Shown: positions 1-5,497, counted from the first letter of the stretch. The stretch: 5,497 nt of DNA from an uncultured Collinsella sp. (GCA_902495085.1 CABUWA010000131.1:1-5497); one strand, 5' to 3'. Notes: generated by a model not told the origin, from the letters alone. A program made the numbers and translations.

Positions 1-1
1 C

Positions 2-241
2 GGCCTGGTGTTCAAGACGACCGCCCCCGGCCACACACCGCCCGCTGCAAAAGAGCGCCTGCGCCCGGCCGTGGCCGAGCGTCCGCCGGCTCCGCATGCA
101 GACCTAAGCGGTGCCGAGCGTGCCGAGATCGAGCGCCAGGTGGCGCCCATCGAGGACCAAAAACTGCGCGAGGCCCTCGAGAACGCCATGAGAGCCAGTG
201 CCGAGTGGGCCAAGGGCGTGCAGGGCAAAAAAGAGCCTTAA
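2..241 (+). CDS. C-terminal part of a DciA-like (DUF721) protein, 5' end outside the window
   Basis: This is an open reading frame that enters from the left edge and ends at TAA 239-241; 79 residues are visible and the start lies outside. The first half (about residues 1-30 of the fragment) is rich in Pro, Ala and Arg and looks like a flexible linker. It is followed by a short predicted helical segment beginning LSGAERAEIERQVAPIEDQK and continuing LREALENAMRASAEW, then a basic tail, GKKEP. The pattern 'L-x-x-x-E-x-x-x-I-x-x-x-V-x-x-I-x-D-x-x-L-R-x-A-L' resembles the end of DUF721/DciA proteins, which are known or predicted to load or assist the replicative helicase DnaB. A DUF721 gene directly before gyrB is usual in Actinomycetota (dnaA-dnaN-recF-DUF721-gyrB-gyrA). 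The diagnostic DUF721 core is not in the window, so the name rests on the tail and on synteny. It is followed by its own terminator and is therefore probably not the main route of transcription into gyrB. Confidence 0.6.
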   Translation, partial: GLVFKTTAPGHTPPAAKERLRPAVAERPPAPHADLSGAERAEIERQVAPIEDQKLREALENAMRASAEWAKGVQGKKEP

Positions 242-267
242 ATCGCATCTGGTGGCCTTGTAGAGCC

Positions 268-297
268 AAATACCCTCGTTCCCGAGGGTATTTTTTT
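268..297 (+). terminator. Intrinsic terminator after the DciA-like gene
   Basis: The left arm AAATACCCTCG (268-278) pairs perfectly with CGAGGGTATTT (283-293) around the loop TTCC (279-282). A run of seven T (291-297) follows directly, part of it shared with the stem. It lies 27 bases after the upstream stop codon and about 50 bases before gyrB. It should end the upstream transcript and isolate gyrB under its own promoter. The A/T end of the stem also makes it weakly functional on the opposite strand, but no gene converges on it here. Confidence 0.9.
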
Positions 298-323
298 ACG
301 ATAAACTAGTAAGGCTGTACACA
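295..323 (+). promoter_or_regulatory. Possible gyrB promoter (weak match)
   Basis: gyrB follows a strong terminator, so a promoter is expected in the short space 298-335. The best pair I can see is TTTACG (295-300) with TACACA (318-323), 17 bases apart, the second preceded by TG (316-317) as in extended -10 elements. An alternative -10 is TAAACT (302-307), which would give a longer leader but has no good -35. Both are far from consensus. Weak -10 hexamers are common in supercoiling-sensitive gyrase promoters, but that link is inference. If the first choice is right, the leader would be only about 15-20 bases and would include the Shine-Dalgarno sequence. Confidence 0.25.
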
Positions 324-335
324 TTTTCTTAACTG

Positions 336-342
336 AAGGAGG
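336..342 (+). promoter_or_regulatory. Shine-Dalgarno sequence of gyrB
   Basis: AAGGAGG is a full match to the 16S rRNA anti-Shine-Dalgarno sequence. It ends 4 bases before the GTG at 347 and 2 bases before an overlapping out-of-frame GTG at 345. It decides the start: the 347 frame is the gyrB frame, and the next in-frame Met is at residue 27, inside the conserved region. Confidence 0.85.
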
Positions 343-346
343 ACGT

Positions 347-2377
347 GTGGCAAACGAAAACGATTACGATGGCGGCGAGATTAAGATTCTCGAAGGTCTC
401 GAGGCCGTTCGTAAGCGCCCGGGCATGTACATTGGCTCGACGAGCGCCAGCGGTCTTCATCACCTGGTGTGGGAGATCGTTGACAACTCCGTCGACGAGG
501 CCATGGCCGGTTTCTGCACCGAGATTCAGGTGACGGTCCACGCCGACAACTCCATCACGGTCGTCGACAACGGGCGCGGCATCCCCGTCGACGAGCATCC
601 TATCAAAAAGATCCCGACGCTCGAGGTCGTCATGACGATCCTGCACGCCGGCGGTAAGTTCGATAACTCGGCCTACAAGGTCTCGGGCGGACTGCACGGC
701 GTGGGCATCTCCGTTGTCAACGCCCTGTCCAAGCGTGTGGTCGTGCAGGTATGCCGCGATGGCAACATCTACGAGATGGAGTTTTCGCGCGGCAAGACCG
801 TCAAGAAGATGGAGGTCGTGGGCACTTCGGAGACGACGGGCACCACTGTCAGCTTCTGGCCCGACGACGAGATCTTCGAGACCTGCATCTACGATTTCGA
901 CACGCTGCACAACCGTCTGCAGGAGACGGCATTCCTCAATAAGAACCTCAAGATCGTGCTGACCGACGAGCGCGAGGCGACTCCCCATGTGGAGGAGTTC
1001 TGCTATGCCGGCGGCATCATCGACTTCGTCAAGTTCCTCAACGAGGGCAAGGATGTCCCCGAGGCCTTTAAGGAGCCCATCTATATTGAGGGAAAGTCGG
1101 ACCCGGATGCACCCGTGACCAAGATGGGCGAGGTCGAGGTGTCCTTGCAGTGGAATAGCGGCTACGGTGAGAACGTCATGTCGTTTGCCAACGACATCTA
1201 CACCCCCGAGGGCGGCATGCACCTCGAGGGCTTCCGTACCGCACTCACCCGCGTGATTAACGATTACGCTCGCAAGCAGAACCTGCTCAAGGAAAAAGAC
1301 GCCAACCTGACCGGCGACGATGTTCGCGAGGGCCTATCGGCTGTTATCTCGGTCAAGCTGCCCGATCCGCAGTTTGAGGGCCAGACCAAGGCCAAGCTCG
1401 GCAGCTCCTATATGCGCGCGCTGACGCTCAAGATCGTGACCGACGGGCTTGCCGATTACCTCGAGGAGCACCCTAAGCCCGCTCGCGAGATCGTCAAGAA
1501 GGCGCAGCAGGCCTGCAAGGCGCGCAATGCCGCCCGCAAGGCGCGCGAGGCGACCCGCCGCAAGAGCCTGCTCGAGACGGCGTCCCTGCCCGGTAAGCTC
1601 GCCGACTGCTCGGTGCGCGATGCCGAGCTGACCGAGCTCTTCATCGTAGAGGGTGACTCGGCAGGCGGTTCAGCCAAGGACGGCCGTCGCCGAGACATCC
1701 AGGCGATTCTGCCCCTGCGCGGCAAGATTTTGAACGTCGAACGCGTTGGTGACCATCGCGCGTTCTCGAGTGACACCATCCAGTCATTGATTACCGCGAT
1801 CGGCTGCGGCGTCACGACGAGTGCCGGCGACGGCGGCGACTTCGATATCACCAAGGCGCGCTACCACAAGATCATCATCATGACCGATGCAGACGTCGAC
1901 GGCGCGCATATCCGCATCCTGCTGCTGACGTTCTTCTACAAGTACATGCGTCCGCTGATCGATGCCGGCTACGTCTATGTTGCCTGCCCGCCCATCTTTG
2001 GCATTAAGGTGCGCAACAAGATCCACTACGTGTATCCCAACGGCCGCCAGCCCGAAGACGAGATCCTGCGCGATACCATCCAGAGTCTGGGCCTGAACCC
2101 CGACGATAACGACGAGGACGGCAAGGCCAAGGACGGCAAGATCACCAAGAAGCGCAAGGGCTATACCGTCCAGCGCTACAAGGGTCTGGGCGAGATGGAC
2201 CCCAAGCAGCTTGCCTCGACGACGATGGATCCCAAGACCCGCATCCTGCAGCGCGTGTCGATCGAGGACGCCGTGGTGGCGGACCGCGCCGTGCGCGAGC
2301 TGATGGGTTCCGAGGTCGGCTATCGCCGCGAGTACATTGAAAAACATGCGCATGACGCGCGTTTCCTTGACGCTTAA
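347..2377 (+). CDS. gyrB: DNA gyrase subunit B
   Basis: This is the ATPase and TOPRIM subunit of DNA gyrase (A2B2), which introduces negative supercoils in the cytoplasm using ATP. The 676 residues start at GTG 347 behind a strong Shine-Dalgarno sequence. The GHKL ATPase domain comes first: EIVDNSVDEAMAG with catalytic Glu43 and Mg-binding Asn47, VDNGRGIP (73-80), HAGGKF (100-105) and the ATP-lid glycine motif GGLHGVG (114-120). Arg137 in CRDGN sits at the position equivalent to the aminocoumarin-contact Arg136 of E. coli. The transducer domain has the QTK loop at 346-348. The TOPRIM domain has EGDSAGG (435-441, Glu435) and DADVDG with the metal-binding Asp514, Asp516 and Asp518. The tail contains QRYKGLGEM (609-617). 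It lacks the large insert of Gram-negative GyrB but is longer than the roughly 640-residue Gram-positive norm, with extra residues near 490-498 and 582-607. ParE is the alternative, but the partner gene has a GyrA-box, so gyrase is secure. It is co-transcribed with gyrA, whose start lies 11 bases downstream. Confidence 0.98.
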   Translation: MANENDYDGGEIKILEGLEAVRKRPGMYIGSTSASGLHHLVWEIVDNSVDEAMAGFCTEIQVTVHADNSITVVDNGRGIPVDEHPIKKIPTLEVVMTILHAGGKFDNSAYKVSGGLHGVGISVVNALSKRVVVQVCRDGNIYEMEFSRGKTVKKMEVVGTSETTGTTVSFWPDDEIFETCIYDFDTLHNRLQETAFLNKNLKIVLTDEREATPHVEEFCYAGGIIDFVKFLNEGKDVPEAFKEPIYIEGKSDPDAPVTKMGEVEVSLQWNSGYGENVMSFANDIYTPEGGMHLEGFRTALTRVINDYARKQNLLKEKDANLTGDDVREGLSAVISVKLPDPQFEGQTKAKLGSSYMRALTLKIVTDGLADYLEEHPKPAREIVKKAQQACKARNAARKAREATRRKSLLETASLPGKLADCSVRDAELTELFIVEGDSAGGSAKDGRRRDIQAILPLRGKILNVERVGDHRAFSSDTIQSLITAIGCGVTTSAGDGGDFDITKARYHKIIIMTDADVDGAHIRILLLTFFYKYMRPLIDAGYVYVACPPIFGIKVRNKIHYVYPNGRQPEDEILRDTIQSLGLNPDDNDEDGKAKDGKITKKRKGYTVQRYKGLGEMDPKQLASTTMDPKTRILQRVSIEDAVVADRAVRELMGSEVGYRREYIEKHAHDARFLDA

Positions 2378-2378
2378 G

Positions 2379-2385
2379 AGGAGGT
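2379..2385 (+). promoter_or_regulatory. Shine-Dalgarno sequence of gyrA
   Basis: AGGAGGT begins right after the gyrB stop codon (TAA 2375-2377), and GTG 2389 follows after AAC. The GGAGG-to-GTG spacing is 4 bases, the same as in gyrB. This strong site fixes the start at 2389 and so shows that the long acidic N-terminal extension of GyrA is translated. In-frame Met codons at 2434 and 2641 have no comparable site in front of them. Confidence 0.85.
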
Positions 2386-2388
2386 AAC

Positions 2389-5121
2389 GTGGCAGACGAT
2401 ATCAACAATAACGAGGGTACGGGCGATGCCGGTATGCCCGATGATCTGAAGCGCCTGCTTGCCCGTGCTGAGCAGGGCGAGGACGGCGACCCGGACGCCT
2501 ATAACCCCGATGTCGATGATGACGAGGAAGAGGATGACGACGGCGAGCTCGAGGAGAGTTTTGGCGAAGTCGACCGTGGCGCCTCGGCCGGCGAGGATAT
2601 CAACGGCGGTCAGCTCCAGATTTCGGAGTTCGGTCGCGAGATGAAGCAGTCGTTCATCGAGTATTCGATGTCGGTTATCACAGCGCGCGCCCTGCCGGAC
2701 GTGCGTGACGGCTTAAAGCCGGTGCACCGCCGCATCCTGTACGCGATGAACGAGAGCGGCATCTACCCCAACCGCCCGCACAAGAAGTCGGCCTGGACGG
2801 TCGGCGAAGTTATCGGTAAGTACCACCCGCATGGCGACTCCGCGGTCTATGAGGCCATGGTCCGCCTGGCGCAGTGGTTTTCCATGCGCACACCGCTCAT
2901 CGACGGTCACGGCAACTTCGGCAACATCGACGGCGACGGCGCGGCGGCCATGCGTTACACCGAGAGCCGTCTGGCAAAGCCCGCCATGGAACTGCTGCGT
3001 GACTTGCAGAAGGATACCGTCGACTGGCAACCCAACTACGACGAATCGCTCGCCGAGCCCGTGGCGCTGCCTGCGCGCTTCCCCAACCTGCTGGTCAACG
3101 GCAGCCAGGGCATCGCCGTCGGCATGGCCACCAACATCGCCCCACATAACCTCACCGAGGCGATCGAGGCCACTTGCTACCTGATCGACAACCCCGACGC
3201 CACCGTCGACGAGCTCATGCAGATCATGCCCGGTCCGGACTTCCCCACCGGCGCCATCATCATGGGCAGCGCCGGCATTAAGCAGAGTTACGAGACCGGC
3301 CGCGGCTCCATTACCGTGCGTGCCAAGGCGCACGTGGAGTCCACCAAGACCGGTCGCAGCCGCCTGGTCTTTACCGAGATTCCCTACATGGTCAACAAAG
3401 GCACCCTGCAGGAGAAGATCGCCCAGCTCGTCAACGACAAGCGCATCGAGGGCATCTCGGATATGCGCGATGAGTCCAACCAGAAGGGTATCCGTCTGGT
3501 CATCGAGCTCAAGAAGGGCGTCATTCCGCAGGTCGTGCTCAACAACCTGTATAAGTACACCTCGCTGCAGACGACCTTTGGAGCCAACAACCTGGCACTC
3601 GTCAACGGCGTTCCCAAATGCCTGAGCCTGCGCGAGATGCTGCAGCACTACATCGACCACCAGGTCGACGTAGTCACCCGCCGCACCCGCTTCGACCTTA
3701 AGAAGGCCCAGGCCCGCGCGCATATCCTTGAGGGCTACTTGATGGCTCTCGACCATATCGACGAGGTCATTAGCATCATCCGCTCCTCGCAGACCGACTC
3801 CGAGGCCAGCAGTCGCTTGATCGAGCGCTTTGGCTTTACGCCCGAGCAGACCACGGCCATCCTCGAGATGAAGTTGCGCCGCCTGACCGGCCTGGAGCGC
3901 GACAAGATTCAGGAAGAGTTGGACGGCCTGCGCCGCGCCATCGCCTACTACGAGGACCTGCTGGCGCATGAGGAGAAGATCCTGGGCGTCATCAAGGAGG
4001 AGATGCGCGAGATCTCCAAGAAGTTCGGCGATAAGCGCCGCACCGAGATCAGCCAGGTCGAGAAGGACCTGGATGTCGAGGACCTCATCGCCGACGAGGA
4101 TATGGTCGTGACCATCACCCACACCGGCTACGTTAAGCGTATCCCGGTTGCCGCCTACCGCGCCCAAAAGCGCGGCGGCAAGGGCGTGTCGGGCGTCAAC
4201 CTCAAAGAGGACGATGTCATCGATGAGATGTTCATCGCGTCCACGCACGAGTACGTGCTGTTCTTCTCGAGCAAGGGCAAGGTCTATCGCCTGAAGGTGC
4301 ACGAGCTGCCGGTAGGTACGCGCCAGGCACGCGGTACCGCGATCGTCAACCTGCTGCCCTTCGAGGAGGGCGAGAAGATCGCGAGCGTCATCAGCTGCCG
4401 CGAGTTCCCGGCCGACGAGTACCTGATGTTTGCCACCAAGAGCGGTATGGTCAAGAAGACCGTGATGAGCGCATATGACCGCAGCCGTCGCGACGGCCTG
4501 ATCGCTATCAACCTGCGCGACGACGACGCGCTGTTGAACGTGCGCCGCGTGCGCGAGGGCGACAAGATTATCCTGGCCACCACCGCGGGCAAGGCGATCA
4601 TGTTCTCCGAGGAGCAGGTGCGCGCCACCGGCCGCGATACCAGCGGCGTTCGCGGTATCGGTATGAAGGACGGCGTGAGCGTTCTGGGCATGGAAGTCAC
4701 TAACGGCAACGGTGATCTGTTCGTCATCACCGAGCGCGGCTACGGCAAGCGCACGCCGGTTGCGGACTACCCGGAGCAGAATCGCGGCGGCCAGGGCGTC
4801 TACACCATCCAAATGACCGAGCGTAAGGGTAACCTCGCGGCCATGAAGACGGTGGGCCCGCAGCACGAGCTGTTCATCGTGACGGAGGGCGCGACGGTCA
4901 TTCGCGTCAAGACCGACGAGATCAGCCAGACTGGCCGCGCCACCCAGGGCGTCAAGATGATGACCGTCGATGACAACGACCGCATCTGCGCCGTAGCCCG
5001 CATGACGGCCGCCAAGGAGAAGCCCGAAGGTGAAGCCACAGAAGACGGCTCTGCCCCCGAAGAAACCCCTGTCGATTTGGGCGACGGCAACGACATGCCA
5101 GAGGATCTCCTAGACGAGTAA
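2389..5121 (+). CDS. gyrA: DNA gyrase subunit A, with long acidic N-terminal extension
   Basis: This subunit cuts, passes and wraps DNA in the gyrase A2B2 complex; it is 910 residues, longer than the usual 820-875. Residues 1-80 form an acidic, low-complexity extension including DVDDDEEEDDD (41-51). The conserved core begins near FGREMKQSFIEYSMSVI (81-97). The winged-helix region contains the quinolone-determining segment KYHPHGDSAVYE (144-155). Ser151 and Glu155 correspond to E. coli Ser83 and Asp87, a susceptible-type configuration. The catalytic tyrosine is Tyr190 in AAMRYTESRL, next to Arg189. The tower region (IPYMVNKG, 331-338) and the coiled-coil arm (about 430-555) follow. The C-terminal pinwheel starts near residue 568 and carries the GyrA-box QKRGGKG (593-599). 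Degenerate blade motifs follow, such as RQARGTA, EQNRGGQGV and GRATQGV, ending near residue 872. The GyrA-box separates it from ParC. The last 37 residues are a Glu/Asp-rich tail ending LLDE. The start is GTG 2389, 11 bases after gyrB, so the pair is one operon giving matched subunits. Confidence 0.98.
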   Translation: MADDINNNEGTGDAGMPDDLKRLLARAEQGEDGDPDAYNPDVDDDEEEDDDGELEESFGEVDRGASAGEDINGGQLQISEFGREMKQSFIEYSMSVITARALPDVRDGLKPVHRRILYAMNESGIYPNRPHKKSAWTVGEVIGKYHPHGDSAVYEAMVRLAQWFSMRTPLIDGHGNFGNIDGDGAAAMRYTESRLAKPAMELLRDLQKDTVDWQPNYDESLAEPVALPARFPNLLVNGSQGIAVGMATNIAPHNLTEAIEATCYLIDNPDATVDELMQIMPGPDFPTGAIIMGSAGIKQSYETGRGSITVRAKAHVESTKTGRSRLVFTEIPYMVNKGTLQEKIAQLVNDKRIEGISDMRDESNQKGIRLVIELKKGVIPQVVLNNLYKYTSLQTTFGANNLALVNGVPKCLSLREMLQHYIDHQVDVVTRRTRFDLKKAQARAHILEGYLMALDHIDEVISIIRSSQTDSEASSRLIERFGFTPEQTTAILEMKLRRLTGLERDKIQEELDGLRRAIAYYEDLLAHEEKILGVIKEEMREISKKFGDKRRTEISQVEKDLDVEDLIADEDMVVTITHTGYVKRIPVAAYRAQKRGGKGVSGVNLKEDDVIDEMFIASTHEYVLFFSSKGKVYRLKVHELPVGTRQARGTAIVNLLPFEEGEKIASVISCREFPADEYLMFATKSGMVKKTVMSAYDRSRRDGLIAINLRDDDALLNVRRVREGDKIILATTAGKAIMFSEEQVRATGRDTSGVRGIGMKDGVSVLGMEVTNGNGDLFVITERGYGKRTPVADYPEQNRGGQGVYTIQMTERKGNLAAMKTVGPQHELFIVTEGATVIRVKTDEISQTGRATQGVKMMTVDDNDRICAVARMTAAKEKPEGEATEDGSAPEETPVDLGDGNDMPEDLLDE

Positions 5122-5161
5122 GAGGCCCTAGCTGGCAAAAACCATCAGACCCCATATATCG

Positions 5162-5194
5162 GCGGTCGGCGCACTGCGCGCCGACCGCTTTTTT
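5162..5194 (+). terminator. Intrinsic terminator of the gyrBA operon
   Basis: GCGGTCGGCGC (5162-5172) pairs perfectly with GCGCCGACCGC (5178-5188) around a 5-base loop, ACTGC. Six T follow at 5189-5194. The GC-rich 11-bp stem with a T run 40 bases after the gyrA stop is a textbook Rho-independent terminator. It separates gyrase transcription from the palindrome and the tRNA gene downstream. Confidence 0.93.
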
Positions 5195-5211
5195 GACAAT
5201 CTTGGACCCGC

Positions 5212-5349
5212 GTTCGCCCCGGCCGCATGGCGGCACATGAAGTCGATCGCGAGTTCCGCACGAGCCGGAGAGCACTTAATGTGCTCTCCGTGCGAGCCGG
5301 GACTGTCCGAGCAGGCGACTTCATGTGCCGCCATGCGGCCGGGACGAAC
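5212..5349. repeat. Long imperfect palindrome (34-base inverted arms, hairpin at centre)
   Basis: The outer arms 5212-5245 and 5316-5349 are reverse complements over 34 bases with one mismatch (C5217 against A5344), including a perfect 28-base block (5218-5245 with 5316-5343). The arm reads GTTCG, then a GGCCGCATGGCGGC stretch, then ACATGAAGTCG. The centre is a second hairpin: GGAGAGCAC (5267-5275), loop TTAAT, GTGCTCTCC (5281-5289). This can be extended by CGCAC (5257-5261) with GTGCG (5290-5294) if a 5-base bulge is allowed. The sequence CGAGCCGG also occurs twice as a direct repeat (5261-5268 and 5293-5300). No T run follows on either strand, so it does not look like a terminator. It has no coding content, and no clear target-site duplication flanks it. 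It could be a small non-autonomous or REP/MITE-like repeat, a cruciform-forming site, or a structured RNA; the sequence alone does not decide. Confidence 0.9.
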
Positions 5350-5356
5350 CCCTCCC

Positions 5357-5406
5357 AAAGATTTTCAAAAAAGTTGTTGACGTGCGCGTAACGACTCGTC
5401 TAATAT
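5357..5406 (+). promoter_or_regulatory. Promoter of tRNA-Ile, with A/T-rich upstream element
   Basis: TTGACG (5377-5382, five of six to the -35 consensus) and TAATAT (5401-5406) are separated by 18 bases. The A/T-rich stretch AAAGATTTTCAAAAAAG (5357-5373) just upstream fits an UP element, as is usual for stable-RNA promoters. Transcription would begin near 5412-5415, leaving a very short leader of about 6-9 bases before the mature tRNA 5' end at 5421. It gives the tRNA transcription independent of the gyrase operon. Confidence 0.8.
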
Positions 5407-5420
5407 ATCCCTTGCGCGAT

Positions 5421-5497
5421 GGACCTGTAGCTCAGTTGGTTAGAGCGTCCGGCTGATAACCGGGAGGTCACAAGTTCGAATCTTGTCAGGTCCACCA
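5421..5497 (+). tRNA. tRNA-Ile, anticodon GAT, CCA encoded
   Basis: A complete 77-base cloverleaf. The acceptor GGACCTG (5421-5427) pairs with CAGGTCC (5487-5493), the discriminator is A5494, and CCA is encoded at 5495-5497. The D-stem is GCTC/GAGC around AGTTGGTTA. The anticodon stem TCCGG/CCGGG has one G-U pair and loop CTGATAA, giving anticodon GAT (5455-5457), which reads ATC and ATT isoleucine codons. The T-arm is ACAAG-TTCGAAT-CTTGT. tRNA-Ile after gyrA, often followed by tRNA-Ala, is a common arrangement in Actinomycetota; the window ends exactly at the CCA, so any following tRNA is not visible. Confidence 0.97.

Noticed and set aside
329..1222. A 297-codon open frame on the minus strand over the start of gyrB
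   Set aside because: It is an antisense shadow of gyrB with the same biased composition and no family resemblance.
1784..2353. A 189-codon minus-strand frame inside the 3' half of gyrB
   Set aside because: It is an antisense shadow; it overlaps the TOPRIM coding region completely and has no motif of its own.
2641..2643. Met85 as the true gyrA start, which would remove the acidic extension
   Set aside because: It has no good Shine-Dalgarno sequence. GTG 2389 has a strong one and tight operon spacing to gyrB, and the reading frame is open with a normal codon pattern from there.
2713..4866. A 717-codon open frame on the minus strand, wholly inside gyrA
   Set aside because: The length is explained by the GC-rich codon pattern of gyrA, which suppresses stop codons in the antisense frame. 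The translation is a Leu/Val/Asp/Gly/Ala-rich mirror with no recognisable motif, and gyrA here is certain.
347..5121. The pair as topoisomerase IV (parE/parC)
   Set aside because: The second subunit contains the GyrA-box QKRGGKG and a full set of degenerate blade motifs, which topoisomerase IV lacks. The location before tRNA-Ile also fits gyrBA.
5212..5349. The long palindrome as a bidirectional terminator
   Set aside because: Neither side is followed by a T run: the right flank is CCCCTCCCAAAG, and the left flank read on the minus strand is GCGGGTCC. A complete terminator already lies at 5162-5194.
5128..5358. A 76-codon minus-strand frame across the gyrA terminator and the palindrome
   Set aside because: It runs through a terminator hairpin and both palindrome arms, and the product is Cys/Arg/Gly-rich with no family resemblance. 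Non-coding structure explains the sequence better.
5200..5360. The palindrome as an insertion sequence or complete MITE with target-site duplication
   Set aside because: There is no transposase in the window and no convincing direct repeat flanks the arms; only a CCC is shared, which is not informative in this composition. A mobile origin stays possible but unproven.
1..5497. CRISPR array, phage genes, resistance genes or transferred island
   Set aside because: I saw no regularly spaced repeats, integrase or composition break; apart from the palindrome the window is ordinary core-genome sequence.

Overview
The window is a GC-rich bacterial chromosomal segment, with G or C at most third codon positions and GTG starts on both large genes. 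It holds the DNA gyrase operon and its flanks, all on the + strand: the 3' end of a probable dciA-like (DUF721) gene, a strong intrinsic terminator, gyrB, gyrA, a second intrinsic terminator, a long imperfect palindrome, and a promoter driving tRNA-Ile(GAT). The order dciA-like / gyrB / gyrA / tRNA-Ile is the layout commonly found next to the chromosome origin in Actinomycetota. That order, the GyrB/GyrA sequence style and the composition suggest an actinobacterium, most likely class Coriobacteriia (Collinsella-like). The taxonomic call is inference from memory, not a database result.

Layout. Positions 2-241 encode the last 79 residues of the upstream protein. Positions 242-346 hold a terminator (11-bp stem, 4-nt loop, T7) and the gyrB leader. 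gyrB (347-2377, 676 aa) and gyrA (2389-5121, 910 aa) are 11 bases apart, each with its own strong Shine-Dalgarno sequence and GTG start, and form one transcription unit that ends at a GC-rich hairpin plus T6 (5162-5194). The 299 bases between gyrA and the tRNA contain no credible gene. They hold that terminator, a roughly 138-base inverted-repeat structure (34-base arms with one mismatch), and an A/T-rich, near-consensus tRNA promoter. The tRNA is complete, with an encoded CCA, and ends at the last base of the window.

How the genes work together. GyrB (ATPase, transducer and TOPRIM) and GyrA (breakage-reunion core and DNA-wrapping pinwheel) form the A2B2 gyrase that introduces negative supercoils using ATP. 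All catalytic and wrapping motifs I looked for are present, and the quinolone-determining residues are of the susceptible type. The upstream DciA-like protein is probably a replicative-helicase loader or operator, so the region links replication initiation to topology control.

Nothing here is clearly a new biological system. The unusual points are the acidic, probably disordered 68-residue N-terminal extension of GyrA, a charged insert in GyrB just before its QRYKGLGEM motif, and the large perfect-arm palindrome between the gyrase operon and the tRNA gene.
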